Source of the DNA: Novipirellula galeiformis
GTDB taxonomy: Bacteria; Planctomycetota; Planctomycetia; Pirellulales; Pirellulaceae
Assembly: GCF_007860095.1 (NCBI RefSeq)
Contig: NZ_SJPT01000001.1
Coordinates: 200,212-264,211 of the forward strand
Direction: 5' to 3'
DNA: 64,000 nt
Shown: positions 26,091 through 35,251 of the stretch, piece by piece
How the letters are laid out: every line of letters starts with the position of its first letter
Position numbering within the stretch: position 1 is the stretch's first letter
Notes under the pieces: generated by a model
Seen by the model: only the letters and a program-made list of their open reading frames with translations
Databases searched by the model: none
What the model was told of the DNA's origin: nothing
Position numbers and translations under genes: made by a program

Positions 26091-27830
26091 ATGCACCGAT
26101 CGAAAGCGCTCTGTGTCGAATCGACCCATTCCCTCGTGAACGTTTGCTCACCGAGTCGACGGCCTGGGGTAATCGGTCTGCGAGGGGTGATCGGTTTGCG
26201 AGGCCCTTGGGGCCGAGGAAGCATCGTGTTGCTGATTGGGTTGGTGGTTTGCAGCGGATGCGATATTCCCGAGCGAGCGCCGAGAGATCCTGGCTCGAGT
26301 GGCTACCAGGCTCCGAATGCGGGAGGCGATCAGGAGGGGAAAAAAGACGGTAACCCGGCGGTTGCCGCGAATCAAAAAGCGGAAAATCGAGAATTCCAAA
26401 GTGATTTCGAAGCGTGGGATGCTTATTTTGTCGGTGACAAGCATGTGGGGTATCGGCACACGACCGCAAAGGGCCAAGGAGATCCCGCAGAGCGGCGGGT
26501 GGAGGTTGCGGTCGAAGATTGTTTTCTGATTGAGCGTGGACCGTCGTCCGCCTTCGTACAGCGTCATTCGCATCAGTTGGTCGAGCAAACCGACGGGCAA
26601 TTGTTGCATTTCAAGAGCCGCTTGAATGTGGGGCCGTTGATGACGACCTCCGAGGGAACGGTGGATGAGACCGAGCTTGCGATCGTCAAGACTCGCGGGG
26701 TTGCGGCGACGACGCAAACGTTGGCATGGTCCGACGAGCATCGTAGCTTGCTCGCGGTTGAGGAGTCGATTCGTCGATCTCCGCTGCAGCTTGGTGAGGT
26801 GCGCACGTTCCCCTCGGTTGCGCCCATCCAGCAAATTGCTACGACGGTACGTTTGACGGCGGTTGCGAAAGCGACCGTTCCGTTATTGGACGGAAAACCG
26901 CATGAGTTGTTGGAGATCGAGGTCGAAACCGAAATGGGCGAGGGGCGTACGAGCCATTATGTGATTTGGGCCGAATCCGATGGCTCCATTCGCCGCGTGT
27001 TGGATCCCTTGTCGAAGCTTCTGATCTATCGAACGGACAAGCCGGACGCCACCAAAGGAATCGAAGCGGAAGCGAAGGGAATCGCGATTGCGTCCATTTT
27101 GACGAAGGGCAAACTCGAGCGTTCCGAAGAGTGCCGACGTGTCGGTTTTAAGTTGGTCCGCACGTCATTGCCGGTGGCGAAAGACAAATTGATTCTTCAG
27201 CCGCACCCCACTCAGTTTCTACGAACGTTGAGCGAATCGTCACTGTTGGTGTTGGTGTCGACGTTGGGCCAGTCGCCTCCGGATGGTTTCTTGCAAGGCC
27301 GTTTTCCGGTTACCGATGAAGATCGTAAGCCAAGTGCAATCATCGACTCGGGAGAGGCAATGGTACGGCGAATCGCCCAAGCTGCTGTCGGCGCGGCGAA
27401 GCCCGAAGGCCGCGAACTCGCACTCGAACTTGCTCGCTCGGTCAATCGGTTGACGCAACTGAATCCCGAGAGTGTGGTATTCCAACGGGCTTCGGAAGTG
27501 GCTCAGAGCGCTCAAGGCGATGCGGCGGCTTATGCTGTTTTCTTGGCCGCGTTGTTGCGTGCCAAGGGAGTCGCCTCGCGAGTCGCGTTCGGTTTTCGTT
27601 ATCAGGAAACGCCAGAGCCGCGGATGGTCTACCACGCCTGGACGCTTGCCCATGTCGATGATCATTGGTTGCCGCTCGATGCGACAACCGGAGGAGTGGC
27701 CGCCGCGGACCGTTTGACGATGTCGACCAGTAGTTTAAGCGAGGAGGATATTCACGACGCGGTGATGCCGGTGCTCGATTTCCTTGGCGCCTACGAAATC
27801 GAGATCGTCGCGTCAACCATTCGCTATTAA
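26091..27830 (+). CDS. Lipoprotein with a transglutaminase-like fold that lacks the catalytic cysteine
   Basis: This 579-residue protein starts with a membrane-targeting segment (GSIVLLIGLVVCSGC) in which C57 could be lipidated. The C-terminal part (about 470-540) matches the transglutaminase-like fold: GDAAAYAVFLAALLRAKG, then YHAW with H515, then PLDATTG with D530. In active members the first block begins GDC; here position 478 is alanine (codon GCG 27522-27524). The His and Asp remain but the nucleophile is gone, so it is likely a binding or structural domain. Before the signal region lies a tandem GVIGLRG repeat. ATG 26091 is chosen to give the signal peptide; the upstream start at 25998 adds unstructured residues. 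The lipobox is imperfect. Confidence 0.75.
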   Translation: MHRSKALCVESTHSLVNVCSPSRRPGVIGLRGVIGLRGPWGRGSIVLLIGLVVCSGCDIPERAPRDPGSSGYQAPNAGGDQEGKKDGNPAVAANQKAENREFQSDFEAWDAYFVGDKHVGYRHTTAKGQGDPAERRVEVAVEDCFLIERGPSSAFVQRHSHQLVEQTDGQLLHFKSRLNVGPLMTTSEGTVDETELAIVKTRGVAATTQTLAWSDEHRSLLAVEESIRRSPLQLGEVRTFPSVAPIQQIATTVRLTAVAKATVPLLDGKPHELLEIEVETEMGEGRTSHYVIWAESDGSIRRVLDPLSKLLIYRTDKPDATKGIEAEAKGIAIASILTKGKLERSEECRRVGFKLVRTSLPVAKDKLILQPHPTQFLRTLSESSLLVLVSTLGQSPPDGFLQGRFPVTDEDRKPSAIIDSGEAMVRRIAQAAVGAAKPEGRELALELARSVNRLTQLNPESVVFQRASEVAQSAQGDAAAYAVFLAALLRAKGVASRVAFGFRYQETPEPRMVYHAWTLAHVDDHWLPLDATTGGVAAADRLTMSTSSLSEEDIHDAVMPVLDFLGAYEIEIVASTIRY

Positions 27831-27884
27831 GCGGCCCAATATAATCGGGGGGCCGAAACGTGATGCGAGATCGATCGCGACGGA

Positions 27885-28337
27885 TCATCCAACGCAGTCG
27901 AGGTGGCTTTGGACGGCGGCCAGCAGCGGATCAATCGTTTGCGATTGAATGCAGTGGGGAGGAGCCCAAGCGAACCACTGTGCCGATTCATGCTCGGTTA
28001 ACACCAGCAACGGTTTTTTGCTTAGGTAGCCCAGAAAATACTGGACCGTTTTCTCAAAGATCTGGTCCCCCGTATTCTTGTACGACACCGGATAACGAAT
28101 CTCGAAGCAAAAGGCTTCGTCGAGTTGAATTTCAGCAGCGGCGATGCCGGTTTCTTCCTCTGTCTCGCGAAGGGCCGTTTCGCGGAACGACTCGTTCGCT
28201 TCACAGTGTCCCTTGGGGAGATCCCAACGCTGGGGATGTCGCATGAGCAGGAACTCAGGTGCGGGATCTTGGGTCATCAGTAGGATGCCCGCAGCGCGAA
28301 CGCTTCCGTCGGTGGGCACTTGCATCACGTCTTCCAT
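27885..28337 (-). CDS. Nudix hydrolase (Ap4A hydrolase-like)
   Basis: This 150-residue protein carries a complete Nudix box, starting at the glycine of GHCEANE and ending REETEEETGI-like at residues about 43-65 (G-x5-E-x7-RE-x2-EE-x-G-I). The box binds divalent metal and cleaves nucleoside diphosphates linked to another moiety. The early block LLMRHPQRWDLPKGH resembles bis(5'-nucleosyl)-tetraphosphatases. Length fits the family. It converges with the transglutaminase-like gene. The substrate is inferred only by resemblance. Confidence 0.86.
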   Translation of the reverse strand: MEDVMQVPTDGSVRAAGILLMTQDPAPEFLLMRHPQRWDLPKGHCEANESFRETALRETEEETGIAAAEIQLDEAFCFEIRYPVSYKNTGDQIFEKTVQYFLGYLSKKPLLVLTEHESAQWFAWAPPHCIQSQTIDPLLAAVQSHLDCVG

Positions 28338-28585
28338 TGCTTTGGCTACTTTCGATTCTTCATCGTAATCTTATCTCTTTATCCTAATCTTCTCTGGTTG
28401 TCTCGGGGCGAACGCGGTTGCGCAGACGGGACATCCGATGATCAGTAGGATGAAGATGATAAGTTGGTGGTGCGTGACGGGGGCTCAAACAAGTGAGTCT
28501 TTTGAAGAAAAAGGGCTCGGAGCCTGTGATGCACAGGGTATGTTGTTGATTTGCCTACGTCATTGTTTGGGGGGAGTCTAGCAAA

Positions 28586-29137
28586 ATGAAGATCTACACG
28601 CGTACCGGGGATGCTGGTAGCACTGGTTTATTTGGGGGACCTCGAGTCGCCAAGGATGATGACCGCATTGAAGCGTATGGAACGGTCGACGAGGTCAATG
28701 CGTGCATCGGGATGGTGCGTTCGGCGGGAGTTTCCGATGAGATCGATGCTCAATTGTGCGAAATTCAACATGCGTTGTTTTCCATCGGAGCGGAGTTGGC
28801 GACACCGAACCCCGACGAGCATGGCATGCGGATCATTGATTCCGCGGCGGTGAAGCGACTCGAGGATTGGATCGATACTCATGAAGCCCAACTCACGCCG
28901 CTGAAAAACTTTATACTTCCCGCTGGGGGGGCTGCGGCAACACATTTACATTTAGCGCGGGCGATTTGTCGACGTGCCGAACGGCGTGTGGTCACACTTG
29001 TACGACGTCACGAAGTGAGTGTTTCGGAAGCGTTGATCGTCTACCTCAATCGTTTAAGCGATTTGTTGTTCGTACTCTCGCGGGTGGCGAATTTGGATGC
29101 GAATGTGGACGACGATCACTGGCAACGGCCGAGCTAA
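28586..29137 (+). CDS. Cob(I)yrinic acid a,c-diamide adenosyltransferase (PduO type)
   Basis: This 183-residue enzyme transfers adenosine from ATP to cobalamin to form adenosylcobalamin. The N-terminal block YTRTGDAGSTGLFGG and the following YGTVDEVNA are the ATP-binding signature, and the FILPAGG and RRAERRVV blocks near 110-135 are also diagnostic. Length matches PduO-type enzymes. The 248 bases upstream show no cobalamin riboswitch that I can recognise. Confidence 0.94.
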   Translation: MKIYTRTGDAGSTGLFGGPRVAKDDDRIEAYGTVDEVNACIGMVRSAGVSDEIDAQLCEIQHALFSIGAELATPNPDEHGMRIIDSAAVKRLEDWIDTHEAQLTPLKNFILPAGGAAATHLHLARAICRRAERRVVTLVRRHEVSVSEALIVYLNRLSDLLFVLSRVANLDANVDDDHWQRPS

Positions 29138-29641
<504 letters not shown>

Positions 29642-29890
29642 TTTCCCAACCGCCCGCTCAAGGGCAAGACTCGATGGTCGACACCGAGGCGGAAGGTGTG
29701 CGACACGATCGGTCTTTTAAGATGCCGACTTTAATAACGCCGGCATTGCGTCGCAGCGTCGATCGAGGTCGCACCGCGATCTTGAATATTTCTTCATTGG
29801 ATTTTGTAATCCATGACGAAGGGGGCGAATTCCGTCGCAGCGATCCCAGACACGTTTTGCTCGGGAAGTCGCTTCGTTTCTTTGGCTGCT

Positions 29891-32521
29891 ATGTCTGCAA
29901 GTACTTCATTACGCCCGGTTGTCATTCGCTCTCGCCAACGTCTTCGTGAGGGGCGAGCGAAGGCTCAGGTGCAACACGAATCCGGTTCGCAGGGGATTCT
30001 TGTCTCGGCCAAGCTTGCCGACCTCTATGATGACATCGTGCTAGATGTCTGGAGCGATGCGATTGAGCCCTGGGAAAATGATCGCGCCGTAAGCGGATTA
30101 GCGCTCGTCGCCCATGGTGGGTTTGGACGACGTGATTTGGCGCCCTACTCGGACGCGGACTTGATGTTGCTCGCCACGCGGGGTTCGGAACACCTTGCCA
30201 AGCGAGTCGCGGCGGATTTGACTCGCGATCTTGTGGACGCAGGCATCGTCGTCGGATTTTCGATTCGGTTGATCAACGAAGCGTGCCAGTTGGCGTGGCA
30301 GGATCCCGTCATTTTTACCTCCTTGACGGAATCGCGATTGTTGTCGGGAAGCTTGCATGTCTACAGCAAGTATTTCAATGCGCTGCGTCATGGAGCGATG
30401 CGGCGCCAGAATCGATTGATCCGTGATTGTGTGGCAGCTCGCCGAGAGGAACGGCGAAAATGGGGCGAAACAAACTATTTGTTGCGCCCCAATGTCAAAC
30501 GCTCACGCGGCGGGTTACGCGACATTCAACTGATCCGCTGGATGGGCTTTGCACGCTACGGCGAGACTGATTTGGAAAAATTGGTCAAGCTTGGAGGGTT
30601 GCCTGAAGAGGATTATCGGGTGCTACGGAAGGCGGCGGAGTTCCTGATGCGCGTGCGTAACGAGTTGCACTTTCGTGAAAAGAAGAGCCAAGATGTCTTG
30701 GATCGTTCGCTGCAGATGGAGATTGCCAAAGCGTGGGGGTATCCCGGCGAAGAAGGCAAGTTGCCGGTCGAGCAGTTCATGCAAGACTATTTTGAAAACA
30801 CGCGTAGCGTTCGCTATGCCTCGGCGTTTTTCGCCGAAGATTCTCTTACGCAACCATGGATCCATCATCTCTTAGAACGAGTTTTTTCTCGTACGATCTC
30901 CGAGCAAATTCGCATGGGGCCGACCCACATCTGGGTTCCCGATGCTCATTTGGAGACATTTGTTTCGAGTCTAGCCGATGTGTTGCGTTTGATGTTTTTG
31001 GCGAATCAGCATCGACGTCGGATCACTCATCGCACTTGGCAAGCGATTCGCCAAGCGATGCAGGAGCGTCCGCCGTCGATCCCGAGCGCCAATTCGATTG
31101 GTGCGTTTTTGTCACTCATGAGTTCACCGGGACGGCTCGCTGAATTGCTCCGTCGGCTGCATGAACTGAAAATCATCGAGCAGTTCATTCCGGCATTTGA
31201 GCGGACGCGTGGCTTGCTTCAATTCAACGCTTATCATAAGTATACGGTCGATGTGCATTGCATTCGGTCGGTCGAAGCGGCAACCGATTTAGAAGAGCAA
31301 CCGACCGCGATGGGGCGGCGTTATCGACGTTTGAAAGATAAGGGGTTGTTGCATCTTGCGCTGCTGATTCATGACGTTGGCAAAGGCTACGAAGAGGATC
31401 ATTGTGTTGTCGGCGCACGCATTGCGTTGGAAACGGCCGAGCGTCTCGGCCTGGATCGCGCCTCGACTGAGACGCTTCATTGGCTTGTGCAACAACATTT
31501 GCTTGTCAATGTCATTGCGTTCCGACATGACCTGAGTGATCCGCAGATCGTGTTGTCGTTTGCCGCCGAAGTCGGTTCGATTCGGCGGCTCGAATTGTTG
31601 ATCGTGCACGCGGTCGCAGACCTGCAAGCGGTCGGCCCCGATGTGTTGACGGATTGGAAGCTCAATTTGATCGAAGAATTATACGTGCGGACTCGCCGTT
31701 ACTTCGACACTGGGAATTTGCCTGGCAGCGAAGATGATCCCGAAATTGACCTGATTCGAGCGGATGTGCAAAAGCGATTGAGGAAGAAGAAGGCTCCGGA
31801 GAGTTGTTTTGATTTACTGCAGTCGTTGCCGCTATCGCTAATGACGCGAAGTGAGCCCGAACCGCTTGCCGATCAGTTGCGCGATGTCATTGAGCAGCTG
31901 AGTTCGAAGAACGAGTCGATTTGTTTGGCTTGTTTTGATCCCGTGTTCTCGGCGATGCGTTATACCGTCGTGCGTCGAGAATCTCATCAATCGATTGGCA
32001 CGTTTGCGCGTGCCACGGGCGCGTTTACCACCGCGGGGCTTTCGATTCTGCGCGCTCAAATCGAAACGGTGGGCGAGGATTTAGCCTGGGATGACTTTTG
32101 GGTCAGCGATCCCCTCTATCCCGAGTGCCCTCCGGCCGGCCGTGTGGAAGAGATTCGAGAACGCGTTCGCACGCTGCTGGATTCGCCCGATCAACCTTTG
32201 CCGGCCCATCCGCGAAGATGGTCGACGCGAAATCGTGAGGGAGATCAAGTCAATGTGTTGCCCACGAAGGTGAGGTTCGACAATGATACGGTGGACCGGT
32301 TTACCATCGTTTCGGTGTTTGCCTATGACGAAGTGGGATTGCTGTACCGTGTGGCATCCGCGTTCGCGGATCAGAACGTTGTTTTGCATTTTGCCAAGAT
32401 TGATACCCATCTCGATCAAGTGGCAGATGTCTTTTATGTTTCGGAACGCGATGGCAGCAAGGTGCTCGATCCCGATCGAATGGCCCGGATCGAAAACGCG
32501 TTGCTCACCGAAACTCGCTAA
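29891..32521 (+). CDS. glnD: [Protein-PII] uridylyltransferase / uridylyl-removing enzyme
   Basis: This 876-residue bifunctional enzyme uridylylates and deuridylylates PII in response to glutamine. The nucleotidyltransferase site is GGFGRRDLAPYSDADL, with D88 and D90 as metal ligands. The HD phosphohydrolase domain has HDVGKG (H494, D495). Two C-terminal ACT domains follow, with the last one visible as FTIVSVFAYDEVGLLYRVA. E. coli GlnD is 890 residues, so this is full length. ATG 29891 is chosen over 29813, whose first 26 residues look unconserved. The adjacent glnB supplies the substrate, and the order suggests joint expression. Confidence 0.95.
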   Translation: MSASTSLRPVVIRSRQRLREGRAKAQVQHESGSQGILVSAKLADLYDDIVLDVWSDAIEPWENDRAVSGLALVAHGGFGRRDLAPYSDADLMLLATRGSEHLAKRVAADLTRDLVDAGIVVGFSIRLINEACQLAWQDPVIFTSLTESRLLSGSLHVYSKYFNALRHGAMRRQNRLIRDCVAARREERRKWGETNYLLRPNVKRSRGGLRDIQLIRWMGFARYGETDLEKLVKLGGLPEEDYRVLRKAAEFLMRVRNELHFREKKSQDVLDRSLQMEIAKAWGYPGEEGKLPVEQFMQDYFENTRSVRYASAFFAEDSLTQPWIHHLLERVFSRTISEQIRMGPTHIWVPDAHLETFVSSLADVLRLMFLANQHRRRITHRTWQAIRQAMQERPPSIPSANSIGAFLSLMSSPGRLAELLRRLHELKIIEQFIPAFERTRGLLQFNAYHKYTVDVHCIRSVEAATDLEEQPTAMGRRYRRLKDKGLLHLALLIHDVGKGYEEDHCVVGARIALETAERLGLDRASTETLHWLVQQHLLVNVIAFRHDLSDPQIVLSFAAEVGSIRRLELLIVHAVADLQAVGPDVLTDWKLNLIEELYVRTRRYFDTGNLPGSEDDPEIDLIRADVQKRLRKKKAPESCFDLLQSLPLSLMTRSEPEPLADQLRDVIEQLSSKNESICLACFDPVFSAMRYTVVRRESHQSIGTFARATGAFTTAGLSILRAQIETVGEDLAWDDFWVSDPLYPECPPAGRVEEIRERVRTLLDSPDQPLPAHPRRWSTRNREGDQVNVLPTKVRFDNDTVDRFTIVSVFAYDEVGLLYRVASAFADQNVVLHFAKIDTHLDQVADVFYVSERDGSKVLDPDRMARIENALLTETR

Positions 32522-32846
32522 ATCCACTCTGGAAACGACCCGCGAGTGAGGTGTGGCTTGTTAACTTGTTGCCATTAGGCAGACTTCGCTGCTTGGGAAA
32601 ACACTTTGTTCTCTAGCGAATAAAGTACCCCTCTCGAGTTCTTTTACAGCGAAAACAAAGCGTTGCATTTGCAAACCTCTTGACGCGCGGTCATGGTTGT
32701 TTAAGTCACCGCATGCCCAGGATGCATGGCGGTAGCTCGCAACTCGGATCGACTCACTTTGATGGGTGTGAACGGGATGCGAATCGTTTGCGGAAGAGGA
32801 TTTCTCTTCGTTGCTTCCCTTTCCCTTCAACATGGAAGTTTATTCT
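32522..32846. other. Intergenic region downstream of glnD
   Basis: About 325 bases lie between glnD and a secreted cysteine-rich protein gene. A partial inverted match (AACACTTTGTTCTC near 32600, GAAAACAAAGCGTT near 32649) could form a long hairpin with about 35 bases of loop. No gene is recognised. Confidence 0.45.
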
Positions 32847-33620
32847 ATGCAAAAGCGTACCCCCATCGCATTGTTCGCGGCCGTTGTGATTGCTTGTTCA
32901 AATGGTTACGTTGCGACCGTGAGTGCTGAAAGCGATTTAGATTTTTTACTTGACCGCATGACGTTTGCCGATGCGCCGAAAGAGATCGATAAATTTGGTA
33001 AAGATCGGTCCACGCAACTGGTTTCGGACGTTGACGAGGACGCCGTCAAGAGTCTGAGCGATGTGGACGCGCCCGCTCCCCTTGCGGACGCTCCCGCTGC
33101 AAAATCAGCGGGAAAACCTCAACCGGCTGCTCCGCTCGTCGACGCTCCGATTGATCGCGAGTTTGCCGATCCGTTGGAGCGTTCTGTTCCCATGGCTTCG
33201 ACCGAACCGCCGCCACCACTTCATTTCCAGCCGGTCGATCAACATCAACCTAGCGGCATCTCACCGGCATGCGACTGTGCTCAGCACGGATGCCGCAATG
33301 GATGTGCGGCGGGGGCGGCATGTGATCCAGGCTACATTTGCCAACCCCATGTGACGCCAAACTTGCCTTCGTCGACGCTTCGCCAATACTTCCGCGGCAA
33401 TCCCTGTAACGCCCACCTGTGGGACGGGTATGCTCAAGAACGCCAGCAGTATTGTGACAAGTATCACAAGCACATTCACGACCGTTGTGAGTGCGGTCAT
33501 CGCGGCCAATGCGAAAGTTGTGTCTTAGGGCGGCGCCCTCTCGATTCCGCGCTGCTAAGAGCATCGGGGCGTCACGCTTGCAAAAGCGGTGATGGCGGGT
33601 GCGATGGACATCGTCGCTAG
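32847..33620 (+). CDS. Secreted cysteine- and histidine-rich protein of unknown function
   Basis: This 257-residue protein has a signal peptide (RTPIALFAAVVIACS, followed by a likely cleavage at SAES). The middle is proline/alanine/aspartate-rich and looks flexible (residues about 65-130). The C-terminal 110 residues are unusually rich in cysteine and histidine (CDCAQHGCRNGC, CNAHLWDG, YCDKYHKHIHDRCECGHRGQC). That composition suggests metal binding or a disulfide-rich domain; I do not recognise a family. ATG 32847 has GGAAG upstream; ATG 32832 is an alternative and would add five residues. Confidence 0.62.
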   Translation: MQKRTPIALFAAVVIACSNGYVATVSAESDLDFLLDRMTFADAPKEIDKFGKDRSTQLVSDVDEDAVKSLSDVDAPAPLADAPAAKSAGKPQPAAPLVDAPIDREFADPLERSVPMASTEPPPPLHFQPVDQHQPSGISPACDCAQHGCRNGCAAGAACDPGYICQPHVTPNLPSSTLRQYFRGNPCNAHLWDGYAQERQQYCDKYHKHIHDRCECGHRGQCESCVLGRRPLDSALLRASGRHACKSGDGGCDGHRR

Positions 33621-33798
33621 GGCAGGGCGGTGATGCACGCAGAATCGCTGATGTTTTGTGCTGCCAAGGGGACTACTCTCTTGGCGGCTCCCTTAGCTTG
33701 AGTGCCAAGCTCCACAAAAAAAATCGTGATCGACGATGAATCGGGTTTAGTTCCGCCCTCTCGGCTGCCGATAGTATTAGCACCATGGATTGGGAGGG

Positions 33799-33828
33799 TG
33801 GAACGATCGGTGTCATCGTTCCATTTTT
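33799..33828 (+). terminator. Intrinsic terminator candidate
   Basis: TGGAACGAT and ATCGTTCCA form a nine-base stem around a seven-base loop (33799-33823), followed by TTTTT. It lies about 180 bases downstream of the secreted cysteine-rich protein gene on the + strand, the only gene it could terminate. Confidence 0.55.
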
Positions 33829-33831
33829 GAT

Positions 33832-33876
33832 GGGCCATGGTGAGGCAGGGAGGGCTTCACCATGGCCCTTCTTTTG
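33832..33876 (+). terminator. Second hairpin with T-rich tail
   Basis: GGGCCATGGTGA (33832-33843) pairs with TCACCATGGCCC (33857-33868), a perfect 12-base stem, and TTCTTTTG follows on the + strand. It stands between two converging genes, so it may stop transcription from the left. The minus-strand side lacks a T-tract. Confidence 0.5.
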
Positions 33877-33880
33877 CGCG

Positions 33881-35185
33881 CTACGAGAACAGCTTCTCGA
33901 TCACGGTTCCGTTGCGAACGAGCGTAATCGGACGCCCCGTGCTGGTGTCATATTCGAGCGTCGGATCAATCCCCAGGTTGTAATAGAAGCTAGCGGCTAC
34001 ATCGTCGGGCGAAATCGCTTCGTGACGAGGCCCCGCCGCGGTGTCATCGCTCTCGCCGATGACTTGGCCCCCACGCACCGCTCCTCCGGCCATCAGCATG
34101 AACATGCATCGTGGATAATGGTCTCGTCCCCCTTCGGCGCTGCGCTCGTTGATCTTCGGGGTGCGGCCAAATTCCCCCGTCACAAAGACCGCGGTTCGCT
34201 CCAGCAATCCACGTTGCTCCAAGCCCACAAGCAACCCGCTTAAACCGGCATCGAGCTTGGGCAGGTTATTCTCTTTGAGTCTGGTGAAGTTGTCTTGGTG
34301 GGTGTCCCAGCCGCCGAGTTGAAGATTCACCAGTCGGACGCCCGATTCCACCAACCGCAGGGCTAATAGGCAGCTTTGACCAAACGATTCTTCGCCGAAT
34401 TGTTTAGAGAAACTCGCCGGTTCTTGGCTGATGTCAAACGCCTCACGGGCACGCGAGGAGGTGATCATTGTGTAGGCTTGTTCACCAAACTGGTCGAGTC
34501 CTTCGAGCAATTGGTCATTCGCTTCCAGTTCCGAGAAGCGACGGTCGAGTTTTTTGAGCAGTAATTGGCGACGTTTGACTTCGTCGACATGGATGCCGGC
34601 GGTGAGCGAGATGCCGCGCACGGAATAAGGTTGACCAAACACGGGGGTCGAGTTGGTTTCCAAAGCGGCATAGCGAATTCCGAGGAAGCCAGGACCATGG
34701 CTGCCGCGTGGGATCGCGACTTGGCTGGGGATGTCCGCGTCGGCGGGGTTCTCTTTACTCACCACCGCGCCGTAGCTTGGGTAGTCGAGCGATGGAATCG
34801 GTTTGCTACCGGTGTTGACGTATTTGCGACCGAGTTCATGAGCCGCCAAAGTGTGGCTGACCCCACGCAGGATTGCGTACTTGTCGGCACAATTTGCCAG
34901 TTTGGGTAAGTGTTCCGAAATATGGATCCCCGGCACGTTGGTGGCAATCGGCTTGAAACTTCCCCGCACGGTGTCGGGGGCCTCGGGTTTGAGATCAAAG
35001 GTATCCAGATGTGAGGGACCGCCATTGAGTTCGATAAAGATCGCTCGATCGGCCCGCCCCGAATCCACTTGCCCCGCACTCGCCATCCGCATGTAGTTTG
35101 CCAGCGTGAAGCCGCCGAGTGAAAGCACCCCTGCTTTGAGCATGTCACGACGCTGCATGCCATCACAGGTAGAATGAATTTCCAT
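33881..35185 (-). CDS. DUF1501 protein, Tat-exported
   Basis: This 434-residue member of the DUF1501 family, related to alkaline-phosphatase/sulfatase folds, is abundant in planctomycetes. The N-terminus MQRRDMLKAGVLSLGGFTL is a twin-arginine export signal. Family blocks include FIELNGGPSHLDTFDLKPEAP, GGWDTHQDNFTRLKENNLP, and FGRTPKINERSAEGGRDHYP with its metal-binding His and Asp residues. The substrate is unknown. It follows the PSCyt/DUF1553 gene by 66 bases in the same orientation and is the last gene of a five-gene operon. Confidence 0.92.
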   Translation of the reverse strand: MEIHSTCDGMQRRDMLKAGVLSLGGFTLANYMRMASAGQVDSGRADRAIFIELNGGPSHLDTFDLKPEAPDTVRGSFKPIATNVPGIHISEHLPKLANCADKYAILRGVSHTLAAHELGRKYVNTGSKPIPSLDYPSYGAVVSKENPADADIPSQVAIPRGSHGPGFLGIRYAALETNSTPVFGQPYSVRGISLTAGIHVDEVKRRQLLLKKLDRRFSELEANDQLLEGLDQFGEQAYTMITSSRAREAFDISQEPASFSKQFGEESFGQSCLLALRLVESGVRLVNLQLGGWDTHQDNFTRLKENNLPKLDAGLSGLLVGLEQRGLLERTAVFVTGEFGRTPKINERSAEGGRDHYPRCMFMLMAGGAVRGGQVIGESDDTAAGPRHEAISPDDVAASFYYNLGIDPTLEYDTSTGRPITLVRNGTVIEKLFS

Positions 35186-35251
35186 GATTATCGACTCAAC
35201 GAAGGGAGAAATAAGTAAACAGGTGAAACGGTCACTTTGTCGCGTTGGAGA

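Noticed and set aside
28338-28585. Cobalamin riboswitch upstream of the adenosyltransferase gene
   Set aside because: I see no B12-box-like sequence or suitable nested stems; absence is not proven.
33785-34243. 152-residue + strand frame opposite DUF1501
   Set aside because: It is the antisense of the DUF1501 coding sequence, whose codon-constrained pattern explains it.
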